Origin: Paenibacillus tepidiphilus
GTDB lineage: Bacteria; Bacillota; Bacilli; Paenibacillales; Paenibacillaceae
Assembly (NCBI RefSeq): GCF_008635795.1
Contig: NZ_VWRQ01000004.1
Location: forward strand, 186,001 to 250,000
Reading direction: 5' to 3'
Length of the DNA stretch: 64,000 nt
Numbering within the stretch: the first letter of the stretch is position 1; each line of letters starts with the position of its first letter. Shown here in pieces: positions 1 through 8,669 of this stretch. The notes under the pieces are model-generated. The model saw only the letters and a program-made list of their open reading frames with translations. It had not been told where the DNA came from and searched no databases. The position numbers and the translations under genes were made by a program.

Positions 1-1
1 C

Positions 2-367
2 GGGGTGCAGCTGCAAATCTTCAAGAGCATGGCCGGCAACGGCATCAGCGTCGATTTCATCAATGTGACGCCGACAGAAGCGGTGTATACTGTCAATGAC
101 GACAAATCGGAGCGGGCCATCGCCGCGCTGCAGGAGCTCGGTCTGCGTCCGAGGAGCCTGTCCGGCTGTGCCAAGGTATCCGTAATCGGTGGCGGCATCA
201 ACGGGGTTCCGGGCATCATGGCCCATATCGTTGAAGCGCTCAGCTCCGAGAATATTCAAATTCTGCAATCAGCGGATTCCAATACAACGATCTGGGTGCT
301 TGTGAAGAAGGAAGACATGGTTCAGTCCGTGCGTGCCCTGCACAACAAGTTCGAACTACACCGCTAA
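2..367 (+). CDS. dapG: Aspartokinase, C-terminal part (5' end outside window)
   Basis: The reading frame is already open at the window edge and ends at a TAA at 365-367, so this is the 3' end of a longer gene. The visible 120 residues form the tandem ACT regulatory region of an aspartokinase, including a stretch rich in Gly-Gly-Gly-Ile (residues about 62-65 of the visible part) typical of the second ACT repeat. Aspartokinase phosphorylates aspartate, the first step towards diaminopimelate, lysine, threonine and methionine. The assignment to dapG (the diaminopimelate-sensitive isozyme) rather than lysC rests on the neighbours: dapA starts 17 bases downstream and RNase J and tepA follow, as in the B. 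subtilis dapG-dapA-rnjB-tepA order. The catalytic kinase domain is not visible here. Confidence 0.9.
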   Translation, partial: GVQLQIFKSMAGNGISVDFINVTPTEAVYTVNDDKSERAIAALQELGLRPRSLSGCAKVSVIGGGINGVPGIMAHIVEALSSENIQILQSADSNTTIWVLVKKEDMVQSVRALHNKFELHR

Positions 368-384
368 TGTAGGAGGAATGGAAC

Positions 385-1263
385 GTGGACTTCGGAAGAT
401 TAATCACGGCTATGGTTACCCCGTTTGACGGGGCGGGCGAAATCAACTGGGAAGCAACCTCCCGGCTGGTGGATTACCTGATTAAAGAGCAGAAATCGGA
501 AGCACTGGTGGTCTGCGGCACAACCGGCGAATCGCCGACGCTCAGCGACAGGGAGAAGCTGCAGCTGTTTGCGTTCGTCAAGGAGCGGGCGGCGGGACGC
601 TGCCGGGTCATTGCCGGAACAGGCACCAACAGCACCAGGCATTCCATTGATCTGACGAAAGAAGCGGAGAACATCGGCGTCGACGGTGTACTGCTCGTCG
701 TGCCGTATTACAATAAACCGAACCAGGAGGGCCTTTACAGGCATTTTGCGGCAATAGCTGCGGAGACCTCTCTTCCGTGCATTCTGTATAATGTCCCTGG
801 CCGTACAGGGGTCAGTATGAGCGTTGCGACCACGCTGCGCCTGGCTGAAATCCGGAACATCGTGGCCACCAAGGAATGCTTGTCCGTGGACCAGATTACC
901 CAGATCGCCACGGCATGTCCGGAGGATTTCCATGTCTATACAGGTGACGATTCTGCAGGACTTGCTGCACTGGCCGTAGGCGGCCACGGCATTATCAGCG
1001 TGGCCAGTCATATCGTCGGGGCAGAGATGACGGAAATGATATCGGCCTTCATCTCCGGAAATGTGGGCGAAGCCGGCCGGCTGCACCGGCAGCTGTTCCC
1101 GGTATTCAAGGGCCTCTTCGATTGCCCGCAGCCGCTTCCGAATCCCTCGGCCGTGAAGTATGCGCTGGGCTTGCGGGGCCAGGAGGTCGGGTCCGTCCGG
1201 CTGCCCCTTGTACCGCCTTCCGCGGAGGAAGCTGATTTTATCAAAGCACTGCTTGAATCTTGA
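385..1263 (+). CDS. dapA: 4-hydroxy-tetrahydrodipicolinate synthase
   Basis: This 292-residue protein has the usual length of DapA. It condenses pyruvate with aspartate semialdehyde in the cytosolic diaminopimelate pathway, which supplies lysine, peptidoglycan and spore dipicolinate. The family motif GTTGESPT lies near residue 46, the catalytic Tyr of YNVPGRT is residue 135 and the Schiff-base Lys is residue 163. The start is GTG at 385, eight bases after AGGAGG at 371-376. The gene follows dapG by 17 bases, so the two are probably co-transcribed, and an intrinsic terminator follows at once. A second member of the same family sits at 25104-25979 on the other strand; operon context marks this copy as the biosynthetic one. 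Confidence 0.95.
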   Translation: MDFGRLITAMVTPFDGAGEINWEATSRLVDYLIKEQKSEALVVCGTTGESPTLSDREKLQLFAFVKERAAGRCRVIAGTGTNSTRHSIDLTKEAENIGVDGVLLVVPYYNKPNQEGLYRHFAAIAAETSLPCILYNVPGRTGVSMSVATTLRLAEIRNIVATKECLSVDQITQIATACPEDFHVYTGDDSAGLAALAVGGHGIISVASHIVGAEMTEMISAFISGNVGEAGRLHRQLFPVFKGLFDCPQPLPNPSAVKYALGLRGQEVGSVRLPLVPPSAEEADFIKALLES

Positions 1264-1269
1264 TGCAAA

Positions 1270-1303
1270 TAAGCCGGCTTCCGAACAGGGAGCCGGTTTT
1301 TGT
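1270..1303 (+). terminator. Intrinsic terminator after dapA
   Basis: A stem of AAGCCGGCT against AGCCGGTTT with one G-T pair is followed by a run of T. It ends the dapG-dapA transcript and separates it from rnjB. Confidence 0.75.
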
Positions 1304-1378
1304 ATGCCTGATTTTGTATGATCCAAGGCAGCTGCCGAGCTGATTTTATGGAAAGAATAGGCTAACGAGCAGAGTGAC

Positions 1379-1408
1379 TTGTCTTTTGCCAAAAAAATCA
1401 TGTATAAT
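1379..1408 (+). promoter_or_regulatory. Candidate sigma-A promoter for the rnjB leader
   Basis: TTGTCT (1379-1384) and a perfect TATAAT (1403-1408) are separated by 18 bases. Transcription would begin near 1415 and give a leader of about 350 bases before rnjB. The -35 hexamer has two mismatches to TTGACA. Confidence 0.5.
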
Positions 1409-1439
1409 GTTCACAAGTGACTGGGTGCGGTTAAAATTA

Positions 1440-1611
1440 AATATGCGGTAATCTTCCGTCAATGTTTTTTAACATTGTATACAGGATAGGTCCTAGCATT
1501 CGTCTGCTCTCATGCAGAATCTCATGCTGGGAAAGCGGCGGCGGTGAAGTTTGACGGCGGAATAACGTCTTCAAGAAGGTACTCACTACCCGGGTTCGGG
1601 CGTTTTTGTAT
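1440..1611 (+). other. Possible structured leader RNA or small RNA upstream of rnjB
   Basis: The 499-base gap between dapA and rnjB has no convincing gene but several hairpins downstream of a good -10 box. They are CAATGTT/AACATTG at 1460-1477, a nested stem-loop with CCTAGCAT (1492-1499) pairing with ATGCTGGG (1524-1531) around an inner TCTGC/GCAGA stem, a GACG/CGTC stem near 1552-1568, and CCCG/CGGG followed by T5 near 1588-1605 that could act as a weak terminator. I do not recognise a known riboswitch or T-box in it. It could be an attenuator for RNase J or an independent small RNA; pairing alone is weak proof. Confidence 0.35.
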
Positions 1612-1762
1612 ATACAGAACTTACTGGATCAACGCGAGCTTCCTGTTCACGCAGAAGATTTACGGCAATTTGAGGAATGTGTTCAGCGCCGCTGAAATAA
1701 TGAGCTAATAGTTAACAAAATAAAACGTATGACGTCCAACATCATAGGAGGGTTAGATTCAT

Positions 1763-3445
1763 TTGTCCAAAAAAAACAACAACAACGATAAACTAATGAT
1801 CTTCGCATTGGGCGGGGTCGGTGAGATCGGGAAGAACATGTATGTGATTCAATACGGGAACGACATTGTAGTCGTGGATTCCGGATTAAAGTTCCCTGAA
1901 GAGGATATGCTGGGTATTGATATCGTTATTCCTGATATCTCGTATTTGACGGAGAACCGCGACAAGGTAAGAGGTATTGTATTGACACACGGCCATGAGG
2001 ACCACATCGGTGGACTGCCTTATGTGCTGAAGAACCTGAATGTTCCGGTATACGGAACGAGATTGACGCTCGGGCTGGTGGAGAACAAGCTGAAGGAAGC
2101 GAACCTGCTCGGTGATACGAAGCGAATTCTCATTCATGAGGATTCTGTGGTTGAACTCGGCAGCACGCTGAAAGCGACTTTCTTCAGAACCAATCACAGT
2201 ATTCCTGATTCTGTCGGCGTTTGCATTGAGACACCGGAAGGCAATGTCGTCCATACAGGCGACTTCAAATTTGACCACACCCCAGTCAACGGTCAATACG
2301 CCAACCTGCACCGCATGGCCGAAATCGGTCAAAAGGGTGTACTCGCTCTGCTGTCGGACAGCACAAATGCCGAGAAGCCGGGCTTCACGCCTTCGGAGAA
2401 GAACGTCGGCGTAGTGCTGGAAGATATCTTCCGCAAGGCGGACCAGCGTGTGGTTGTGGCAACCTTCGCCTCCAACGTGCACCGTATCCAGCAGGTGGTT
2501 AATGCCGCTGAATCTACGGGCCGCAAGATTACCGTAATCGGACGGAGTATGGTCAATGTCGTTTCGATCGCATCTGAACTGGGCTACCTTCATATACCGG
2601 ACGGTATGCTGATTGAGCCGGAAGAGATGAACCGGATGGCCGGCAACCGTGTCGTTGTGCTCTGCACAGGCAGCCAGGGCGAACCGATGTCGGCTCTGAC
2701 CCGCATGGCTCGCTCCAGTCACCGTAAGGTGGACATCCTGCCGGGCGATACCGTTATTATTGCTGCAACGCCTGTACCGGGCAATGAGAAATATGTCGGC
2801 CGCACCATTGATGAATTGTTCCGCCTCGGCGCCAATGTCATCTACAGCGGTTCGAACTCCGGCGTACACGTCTCCGGCCACGGCAGCCAGGAAGAGCTGA
2901 AGCTAATGCTGAACCTGATGAAGCCTAAGTTCTTTTTGCCGATTCACGGTGAATTCCGGATGCAGCGCAGACATGCACTGCTGGCCGAATCGGTCGGCGT
3001 AGAGCCGGAGAACATCTTCATCACGGAGATCGGTGAAGTGATCGAGATCCAGGGCGGTACAGCCCGTAGAGCCAGCAAGGTAACCTCCGGCAATGTATTG
3101 ATCGACGGCCTCGGCGTAGGCGATGTCGGCAATATCGTACTGCGCGACCGTAAGCTGTTGTCCCAGGACGGTATTCTGGTAGTCGTTGTGACGCTGAGCA
3201 AGCAGAACGGCGCCATCGTCTCCGGACCGGACATCATCTCGCGCGGATTCGTCTACGTTCGTGAATCTGAAGGGCTTCTGGACGAAGCGAACCGGATCGT
3301 ATCCAGCACGCTGCAGCGTCTGATGAGTGAGAAGGTTAACGAGTGGGCTTCGCTGAAGACAAGCGTCAAGGATTCCCTGGGCCGCTTCCTGTTCGAGCAG
3401 ACCCGCCGCAGACCGATGATTCTGCCGATCATAATGGAAGTTTAA
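1763..3445 (+). CDS. rnjB: Ribonuclease J
   Basis: This 560-residue protein matches the usual RNase J length of about 555. RNase J is a metallo-beta-lactamase/beta-CASP nuclease with 5'-3' exonuclease and endonuclease activity, acting in the cytoplasm on mRNA decay and rRNA maturation. The metal motif HGHEDH is intact at residues 76-81, and a beta-CASP region and C-terminal domain follow. The TTG start at 1763 has AGGAGG at 1746-1751. The symbol rnjB is positional: in B. subtilis the gene between dapA and tepA is rnjB, whose product J2 is the weaker enzyme. The intact active-site motif means this copy could be the main RNase J, so the J1/J2 choice is uncertain although the family is not. A strong terminator follows. 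Confidence 0.92.
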   Translation: MSKKNNNNDKLMIFALGGVGEIGKNMYVIQYGNDIVVVDSGLKFPEEDMLGIDIVIPDISYLTENRDKVRGIVLTHGHEDHIGGLPYVLKNLNVPVYGTRLTLGLVENKLKEANLLGDTKRILIHEDSVVELGSTLKATFFRTNHSIPDSVGVCIETPEGNVVHTGDFKFDHTPVNGQYANLHRMAEIGQKGVLALLSDSTNAEKPGFTPSEKNVGVVLEDIFRKADQRVVVATFASNVHRIQQVVNAAESTGRKITVIGRSMVNVVSIASELGYLHIPDGMLIEPEEMNRMAGNRVVVLCTGSQGEPMSALTRMARSSHRKVDILPGDTVIIAATPVPGNEKYVGRTIDELFRLGANVIYSGSNSGVHVSGHGSQEELKLMLNLMKPKFFLPIHGEFRMQRRHALLAESVGVEPENIFITEIGEVIEIQGGTARRASKVTSGNVLIDGLGVGDVGNIVLRDRKLLSQDGILVVVVTLSKQNGAIVSGPDIISRGFVYVRESEGLLDEANRIVSSTLQRLMSEKVNEWASLKTSVKDSLGRFLFEQTRRRPMILPIIMEV

Positions 3446-3500
3446 TTCCGGAAATCCAACCGGAGTCATTAATTTCAGACTTTACACAACTATAAGCATG

Positions 3501-3551
3501 GCCCCTCTCCCCGGAAATATTGGACGGTTTCCGCAGGAGAGGGGCTTTTTT
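3501..3551 (+). terminator. Strong intrinsic terminator after rnjB
   Basis: A 10-bp perfect stem, GCCCCTCTCC (3501-3510) against GGAGAGGGGC (3536-3545), is followed by six T. Confidence 0.9.
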
Positions 3552-3653
3552 GTTTGTTCAGTGACGGTGTCTGAATAGCGGGGCCCTTCCGCATGTCATA
3601 CTAAGAAATAGTATGCCAAGCCGAGCCAATACTAAGCGGCGGAAAGGAAGACA

Positions 3654-4445
3654 GTGGTTATGGAAATCATCAATGGTTTGGACAATAGCGGAAATAATGA
3701 GGAGCATATTCCCGGCGAGGTTAAGCCAGAGGTACACGAGCCGGTTCTGCCCGGAACGGTGGGAATTGTGAAGGAGCTCGGCCAGACGGTGGTACCCAGC
3801 GGGGAGCCGGATATTTTTTGCATGACAATTATCGGACAGATTGAGGGGCACTTCGTGCTGCCGCCGCATAACAAGACAACCAAATACGAGCATATTATTC
3901 CGCAGCTCGTGGCGGCAGAGCAGAATAAGAATATCAAGGGACTGCTGATTATCCTCAATACCGTGGGGGGGGATGTGGAAGCGGGCCTCGCCATCGCCGA
4001 GATGATCGCTTCGCTGTCCAAGCCGACAGTGACGGTGGTCATCGGCGGCGGACACAGCATCGGGGTACCGATTGCGGTGGCCTCCAGCTACTCCATCATT
4101 GCCGAGAGCGCGACCATGACGATCCATCCGATCCGGATGAACGGGCTGGTGATCGGGGTGCCGCAGACTTTTGAGTATATGGAACGCATGCAGGAGCGGA
4201 TGGTCCGGTTCGTCACTTCACATTCCAAGATCTCGGAGCAGCAGTTTAAGGACCTGATGTTTAAGACCGGAGAGCTTAACCGTGATATCGGAACGGCCGT
4301 AGGCGGGTATGATGCAGTGAAATACGGGCTGATGGACGAAGTGGGCGGCATCGGCTCGGCGCTCCTGCAGCTAAACCGCATGATTGCTGCGGGAGCCTCT
4401 CCTACAGCCGGTCTAGCTGCTCCGCAGGGAGGGCTGACACAATGA
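3654..4445 (+). CDS. tepA: ClpP-like serine protease TepA (translocation-enhancing protein)
   Basis: This 263-residue protein belongs to the ClpP/crotonase-fold serine proteases. The nucleophile Ser135 lies in GGGHSIG and the catalytic His158 in MTIHP, matching the ClpP pattern. In B. subtilis the product of this locus (YmfB, TepA) is linked to degradation of signal peptides and protein export. About 50 N-terminal residues rich in Pro and Glu precede the protease core. Either GTG 3654 or ATG 3660 could be the start. The AAAGGAAG stretch at 3643-3650 is better spaced for the ATG, which would shorten the protein by two residues. The stop codon overlaps the ylzJ start by four bases, implying translational coupling. 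Confidence 0.88.
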   Translation: MVMEIINGLDNSGNNEEHIPGEVKPEVHEPVLPGTVGIVKELGQTVVPSGEPDIFCMTIIGQIEGHFVLPPHNKTTKYEHIIPQLVAAEQNKNIKGLLIILNTVGGDVEAGLAIAEMIASLSKPTVTVVIGGGHSIGVPIAVASSYSIIAESATMTIHPIRMNGLVIGVPQTFEYMERMQERMVRFVTSHSKISEQQFKDLMFKTGELNRDIGTAVGGYDAVKYGLMDEVGGIGSALLQLNRMIAAGASPTAGLAAPQGGLTQ

Positions 4446-4657
4446 CAATGTATACGGTATTGCCGATGGAACAGGTACTGGCGGGCGTGATCCAGTCTCC
4501 CGCCCCGTGCCGCGAAGTCAGCTTTCAGGGTGTGCTGATGCAAGTGGAGCCGCTGGAGGGCGGACAAGCACGGGTTGTCCGGCTGCTGCAATGCCCCTTG
4601 GAGAAGTATCTGGACCCGGCCTTTGCACCGGGTGCCATTGTGCGGTATGACGGCTAA
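4442..4657 (+). CDS. ylzJ: YlzJ-like protein
   Basis: This 71-residue protein of unknown function begins inside the tepA stop through the overlap ATGA. Its sequence ([15 protein letters not shown] start, then a PCREVSFQG stretch) and its place right after tepA match the YlzJ-like family seen at this locus in Bacillales. No membrane segment or catalytic motif is apparent. Tight coupling to tepA suggests the two products work together or need matched amounts, but nothing in the sequence shows how. Confidence 0.8.
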   Translation: MTMYTVLPMEQVLAGVIQSPAPCREVSFQGVLMQVEPLEGGQARVVRLLQCPLEKYLDPAFAPGAIVRYDG

Positions 4658-4758
4658 TGAAGCGTTCTTAATCATTTGATAGCGGGGTAAGAATGCCGTA
4701 TTCTGCAGCAGGCAATATCCGACAAAAGAGAACATAGGTACGCCACGCCATTATATGG

Positions 4759-4764
4759 TATAAT
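4759..4764 (+). promoter_or_regulatory. Candidate -10 box for spoIIIE
   Basis: A perfect TATAAT at 4759-4764 overlaps the first in-frame ATG (4763) of the spoIIIE frame. No good -35 lies 16-18 bases upstream, so support is limited. If real, the transcript begins near 4771 and only the GTG at 4787 can start translation. Confidence 0.35.
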
Positions 4765-4786
4765 GTTGTCTCGGGGGTGGCCAACT

Positions 4787-7462
4787 GTGGCGAAACGTAA
4801 GAAGAAAAAGAAGAAAGCGCTGCTGGGCAGCGTTCTGAAATATGAGATATACGGAATTATGCTGATTACCCTATCCGTCATTGCTCTATCGGGAGAAGCG
4901 GCCGTCGGACGCGCGCTCTCCAGTATGGCGGGTTATTTATTGGGAAGATTCTACTTTGTACTGCCGGTTGCCGGCATAGTATACGGTTTGCTGGTTATGA
5001 TCCACCGGAGGTGGCCGTCCAAATGGACAAGCCGCCAATCCGGTGTACTGCTGCTTGTGCTTGCACTGTGCCTGATGAGCACCATCTCTGCCATGCAGCA
5101 GAAGCTTGCCCCGCTTAACATGCTGCATCCTGGCAATGTACTGGCGCAAATACATAATGATTTGTCGGGCTCTCTGAAGCCAGCCCCGGACGACGGCGGC
5201 GCCTTTATGCTCGGCAAGGATATCAGCGGCGGTTACCTGGGGGCGCTTGAATATGCGGCCTTGCTGTGGCTGTTCGGCAATCTCGGCGCCAAGCTGCTGA
5301 TGATTGTCATGCTGGCCATCAGCTTTATGCTCATTACCAATCTGTCCTATGTGGAGCTGTTTGCTTGGGTAAGAACGCGCGGAGTGAAGCTCCTCGACGG
5401 TATCCGGCTTAAAGTGGCCAACCGTCCGGCGGCAGTGCCCGTCGCCCCCCGTGCGTCCAAACCGCGCAAATCGCCCCCTCCTCCACCGGAGCCGGACGAT
5501 GACGATGATTATTATGAAGAAGACCAGCCACTGGCGAAACGCAGCCGCCCGGCGTTCATGAAGACCATTGGCGGCTGGTTCAGCGGAGCAGGTCAAAGCA
5601 AGATGCCGGCAGCCGAAGCCGGTATGGATGATGACGGCTCTGATATTGTGCTCACCGGAGCGCCGCCAATGCAGACTGTCACGGTGCAGAATACGGAAAG
5701 ATCCGGAACCGCTGCCTGGGAGGAGCGGGAGCCGGGTTATCCGGAGGACGGGGAACTGGAGCCGGTAACCCCGATTATCCGCGATTTCTTCGAGCATATC
5801 CGTTCCGAAGGCCTGTCTGAAGAAGAGCGGGAGGAGTGGGGCGAATTCTCGCCGGCGGCACGCGGCAGTGCGGTGAAGACGGCTGACGGCCCCGGGATGC
5901 TGCCTATGGATGAGCTTCCCGGTCCGGAGGAGTCGGATCAGCCGCTAGCAGCCGCCGGTCTCAGTGACCTCCCGCCGGATGGGGACAGCGGTGAGGTGCT
6001 GATTCCGCCTGCACCGCTCCCGCCGCCCCCGAAACCGTACAAGCTGCCGCCGTTCCGTCTCCTGACGAAGCCGAACAACGGCGGCAAGGGCGGCGATCAG
6101 AACGATTACATGCAGACTGCGCGCAAGCTAGAGGCGACGCTGGAAAGCTTCGGCGTCCGGGCGAAGGTGCTAGAGGTGGTTCGCGGTCCGGCCGTGACCC
6201 GCTATGAAATCCAGCCTGACATCGGCGTCAAGGTCAGCCGGATCGTCAATCTGACTGACGACATCGCACTTGCACTTGCCGCCAAGGATATCCGGATGGA
6301 AGCGCCGATCCCCGGTAAATCGGCGATCGGGATCGAGGTTCCGAATCCGGAGGTCTCTGTGGTTACGATGCGCGAAGTGATGGAGACACAGGTGTTTCAG
6401 GATGCCGAAGCGAAGCTGTCCATCGCCTTTGGCCGGGATATTTCCGGTCAGACCATCATAGGCAATCTGGCCAAGATGCCCCATTTGCTTGTAGCGGGCG
6501 CCACGGGCTCAGGGAAATCGGTATGTATTAACGGCATTATTACCAGTATTCTGTATAAAGCCAAGCCCAATGAGGTCAAATTCCTGATGGTTGACCCGAA
6601 GATGGTGGAGCTGAATGTGTATAACGGCATTCCTCATTTGCTGGCACCGGTCGTAACCGACCCGAAACGGGCCAGCCTGGCACTCAAGAAGATTGTGGTT
6701 GAGATGGAGAAGCGCTATGAGCTGTTCTCCAAATCGGGCACACGTAATGTGGAAGGCTATAATCTGCTGCAGAAAGACAATCCGGCGGCTGTACTGCCGT
6801 ACATCGTCGTCATCGTGGACGAGCTTGCCGATCTGATGATGGTGGCTGCAAACGATGTCGAGGATGCGATCTGCCGGCTGGCACAGATGGCGCGGGCAGC
6901 GGGAATTCACCTGATTATCGCTACCCAGCGGCCGTCGGTCGATGTCATTACCGGATTGATCAAGGCCAATATTCCTTCCCGTATTGCGTTCGGGGTATCG
7001 TCCAACGTCGACTCGCGGACGATTCTTGATTCCCCCGGTGCTGAGAAGCTGCTCGGCCGCGGCGATATGCTGTTCCTGCCGATGGGCGCATCGAAGCCGA
7101 TCCGCGTACAAGGCGCTTTTCTGAGTGATCAGGAGGTTGAAGCAGTGGTTGGATACGTCAGCAGCCAGGGCGAAGCCGAGTACGACGAATCCATCGTTCC
7201 GGAAGTTGATGATGAGGCGGCGTCGGAGGACCAGGAGCCGCAGGATGAGCTGTATGAGCAGGCGGTACAGATTGTGCTGGAAGCCAAGCAGGCTTCAGTT
7301 TCACTCTTGCAGCGGCGGATGCGGGTAGGCTATACCCGGGCTGCCCGTTTAATTGATGCGATGGAGGCACGCGGTGTTATTGGGCCCTATGAGGGCAGTA
7401 AGCCGCGCGAAGTGCTGATGTCGCTGGAGCAATACCAGCATAATAACCGGATTAGCTCATAA
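4787..7462 (+). CDS. spoIIIE: DNA translocase FtsK/SpoIIIE
   Basis: SpoIIIE is a hexameric ATP-driven pump anchored in the division septum that moves chromosomal DNA into the forespore. From GTG 4787 the protein has 891 residues: a Lys-rich start, about four membrane segments in the first 190 residues, an acidic Pro-rich linker of roughly 230 residues, the motor with Walker A GATGSGKS near residue 574, and a C-terminal winged-helix gamma domain that reads DNA polarity (from about [10 protein letters not shown]). An ATG at 4763 is in frame, but GGGGGTGG at 4773-4780 fits the GTG, and a TATAAT overlaps the ATG. The linker is long compared with B. subtilis SpoIIIE (787 residues). A terminator follows directly. 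Confidence 0.93.
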   Translation: MAKRKKKKKKALLGSVLKYEIYGIMLITLSVIALSGEAAVGRALSSMAGYLLGRFYFVLPVAGIVYGLLVMIHRRWPSKWTSRQSGVLLLVLALCLMSTISAMQQKLAPLNMLHPGNVLAQIHNDLSGSLKPAPDDGGAFMLGKDISGGYLGALEYAALLWLFGNLGAKLLMIVMLAISFMLITNLSYVELFAWVRTRGVKLLDGIRLKVANRPAAVPVAPRASKPRKSPPPPPEPDDDDDYYEEDQPLAKRSRPAFMKTIGGWFSGAGQSKMPAAEAGMDDDGSDIVLTGAPPMQTVTVQNTERSGTAAWEEREPGYPEDGELEPVTPIIRDFFEHIRSEGLSEEEREEWGEFSPAARGSAVKTADGPGMLPMDELPGPEESDQPLAAAGLSDLPPDGDSGEVLIPPAPLPPPPKPYKLPPFRLLTKPNNGGKGGDQNDYMQTARKLEATLESFGVRAKVLEVVRGPAVTRYEIQPDIGVKVSRIVNLTDDIALALAAKDIRMEAPIPGKSAIGIEVPNPEVSVVTMREVMETQVFQDAEAKLSIAFGRDISGQTIIGNLAKMPHLLVAGATGSGKSVCINGIITSILYKAKPNEVKFLMVDPKMVELNVYNGIPHLLAPVVTDPKRASLALKKIVVEMEKRYELFSKSGTRNVEGYNLLQKDNPAAVLPYIVVIVDELADLMMVAANDVEDAICRLAQMARAAGIHLIIATQRPSVDVITGLIKANIPSRIAFGVSSNVDSRTILDSPGAEKLLGRGDMLFLPMGASKPIRVQGAFLSDQEVEAVVGYVSSQGEAEYDESIVPEVDDEAASEDQEPQDELYEQAVQIVLEAKQASVSLLQRRMRVGYTRAARLIDAMEARGVIGPYEGSKPREVLMSLEQYQHNNRISS

Positions 7463-7483
7463 GGGTCATAAGTATGGAATACA

Positions 7484-7515
7484 GCGCTCTTTCCCATTGG
7501 GAGAGGGCGCTTTTT
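7484..7515 (+). terminator. Intrinsic terminator after spoIIIE
   Basis: GCGCTCTTTCCC pairs with GGGAGAGGGCGC (one G-T pair) around an ATT loop and is followed by T5. Confidence 0.88.
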
Positions 7516-7530
7516 GTATATGCAGCGGGC

Positions 7531-7577
7531 TTTGCTCCGTCTTCCGTTCCGGGATTTGCTCCGTCTTCCGTTTCCGG
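7531..7577. repeat. 22-bp tandem direct repeat upstream of sleB
   Basis: TTTGCTCCGTCTTCCGTTCC plus GG at 7531-7552 is repeated at 7555-7577 with one extra T. It lies between the spoIIIE terminator and the sleB promoter and ends just before the -35 element at 7582. Confidence 0.85.
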
Positions 7578-7581
7578 CTAT

Positions 7582-7611
7582 GCATAGGATGCCCTGCCGC
7601 TCCTCATAATA
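7582..7611 (+). promoter_or_regulatory. Sigma-G (or sigma-F) type promoter for sleB
   Basis: GCATA (7582-7586) matches the forespore -35 GHATR, CATAATA (7605-7611) matches the -10 CATNHTA, and the spacing is exactly 18. B. subtilis sleB is transcribed by sigma-G, which fits. Assignment is by pattern matching only. Confidence 0.65.
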
Positions 7612-7658
7612 ACTTTAGCCATTCATGCAGAACTAACAAGAAAGGTAGAGCGCATCCT

Positions 7659-8525
7659 ATGACAAAAAAGAAGCAGTGGATATTAGCGGTGATTACCCTT
7701 GCCCTGGCTGCCGCGCCGTTCACGGGCCTGCTCCTGAACGACAAGCCCGGCTCCTCCAGTGTTTTTGCTGCGGCGGTACAAGAATCGAATCCGGACGACT
7801 TTGCGGAAGCAGCCCTTCCCGCATTCGGAACGACACCGCTTAAGCTTGGATCATCCGGGCAGGATGTTTATGAGCTTCAGGGCAGACTGAAGCATCTTGG
7901 GTATTATGGCGGCAAGATCGACAGCCAGTTTGGACCGAAGACGAAAAATGCCGTCACCTGGTTCCAATGGAGATTCGGCATGAAGGTGGACGGTGTCGTC
8001 GGGGCCAAAACAAAGCTGAAGCTTTACAACGCGACCAAAGCCTGGAAACCTACGGAGCCGCGTACCGGAACAGCGAGCAAGAATACCGGCAACAACGGCA
8101 ATAAGAATGCTCAGGCAGCGAAAACCAATGCCGGCAACGCCGAATTGTCTTCCGGCAATACCATGGGCTTATCCGAAAATGATCTGAAGATTATGGCGAA
8201 CGCCGTATACGGCGAAGCGCGCGGCGAGCCGTTTGAAGGCCAGGTTGCCGTAGCGGCCGTCATTCTGAACCGTGTGAAATCGCCGAGCTTTCCGAACACC
8301 CCTTCAGGTGTTATTTTTCAGCCCGGGGCATTCACCGCAGTAGCAGACGGACAAATTTATCTGGAGCCGAACGAGCAGGCCCGCAAGGCTGTTCAGCAGG
8401 CACTTAACGGATGGGATCCTTCGGGCGGCTGCCTGTACTATTTCAATCCCCGAACGGCCACATCCGCATGGATTTGGACCCGCCCGCAGGTGAAGACGAT
8501 CGGTGAGCATATCTTCTGCATGTAG
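7659..8525 (+). CDS. sleB: Spore cortex-lytic enzyme SleB (germination peptidoglycan hydrolase)
   Basis: The 288-residue product has an N-terminal signal sequence (residues 1 to about 39, ending VFAAA), a peptidoglycan-binding type 1 domain (about 60-125), a Thr/Asn/Lys/Gly-rich linker, and a C-terminal SleB hydrolase_2 domain with the catalytic Glu186 in YGEARGE. SleB is a lytic transglycosylase that cuts muramic-lactam-containing spore cortex on germination. The frame is open from 7497, but ATG 7659 has AAAGG at 7641-7645, begins the signal peptide and lies downstream of a forespore-type promoter, so it is preferred. In Bacillus sleB is paired with ypeB; no ypeB is next to it here. Confidence 0.9.
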   Translation: MTKKKQWILAVITLALAAAPFTGLLLNDKPGSSSVFAAAVQESNPDDFAEAALPAFGTTPLKLGSSGQDVYELQGRLKHLGYYGGKIDSQFGPKTKNAVTWFQWRFGMKVDGVVGAKTKLKLYNATKAWKPTEPRTGTASKNTGNNGNKNAQAAKTNAGNAELSSGNTMGLSENDLKIMANAVYGEARGEPFEGQVAVAAVILNRVKSPSFPNTPSGVIFQPGAFTAVADGQIYLEPNEQARKAVQQALNGWDPSGGCLYYFNPRTATSAWIWTRPQVKTIGEHIFCM

Positions 8526-8555
8526 GCTAATGTGAGCCGAGCATATTTCAAGTAC

Positions 8556-8590
8556 AAGCAACCGGAACCGGCTTCCGGTTGCTTCCTTAC
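8556..8590 (+). terminator. Hairpin after sleB, probable terminator
   Basis: A perfect 12-bp stem, AAGCAACCGGAA (8556-8567) against TTCCGGTTGCTT (8573-8584), follows sleB. The T tract is poor (CCTTAC follows), so termination may be inefficient. Confidence 0.6.
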
Positions 8591-8669
8591 TTTGGAATGG
8601 TTTAGAATGGATAATACTTCATACACTTATTGGAGAAGCACCTATTCACGTCGTAAAGGAGTTTTGGAC

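Noticed and set aside
400..1401. A long open frame (333 codons) on the minus strand opposite dapA
   Set aside because: It is a shadow frame in a GC-rich gene: no ribosome site, no recognisable protein, and it covers a complete dapA.
1886..2881. A 331-codon minus-strand frame inside rnjB
   Set aside because: Same reason: the plus strand encodes a full RNase J with conserved motifs across the region.
7497..7658. Extension of sleB to an earlier start
   Set aside because: The extra 54 residues run through the tandem repeat and the sigma-G-like promoter and would bury the signal peptide.
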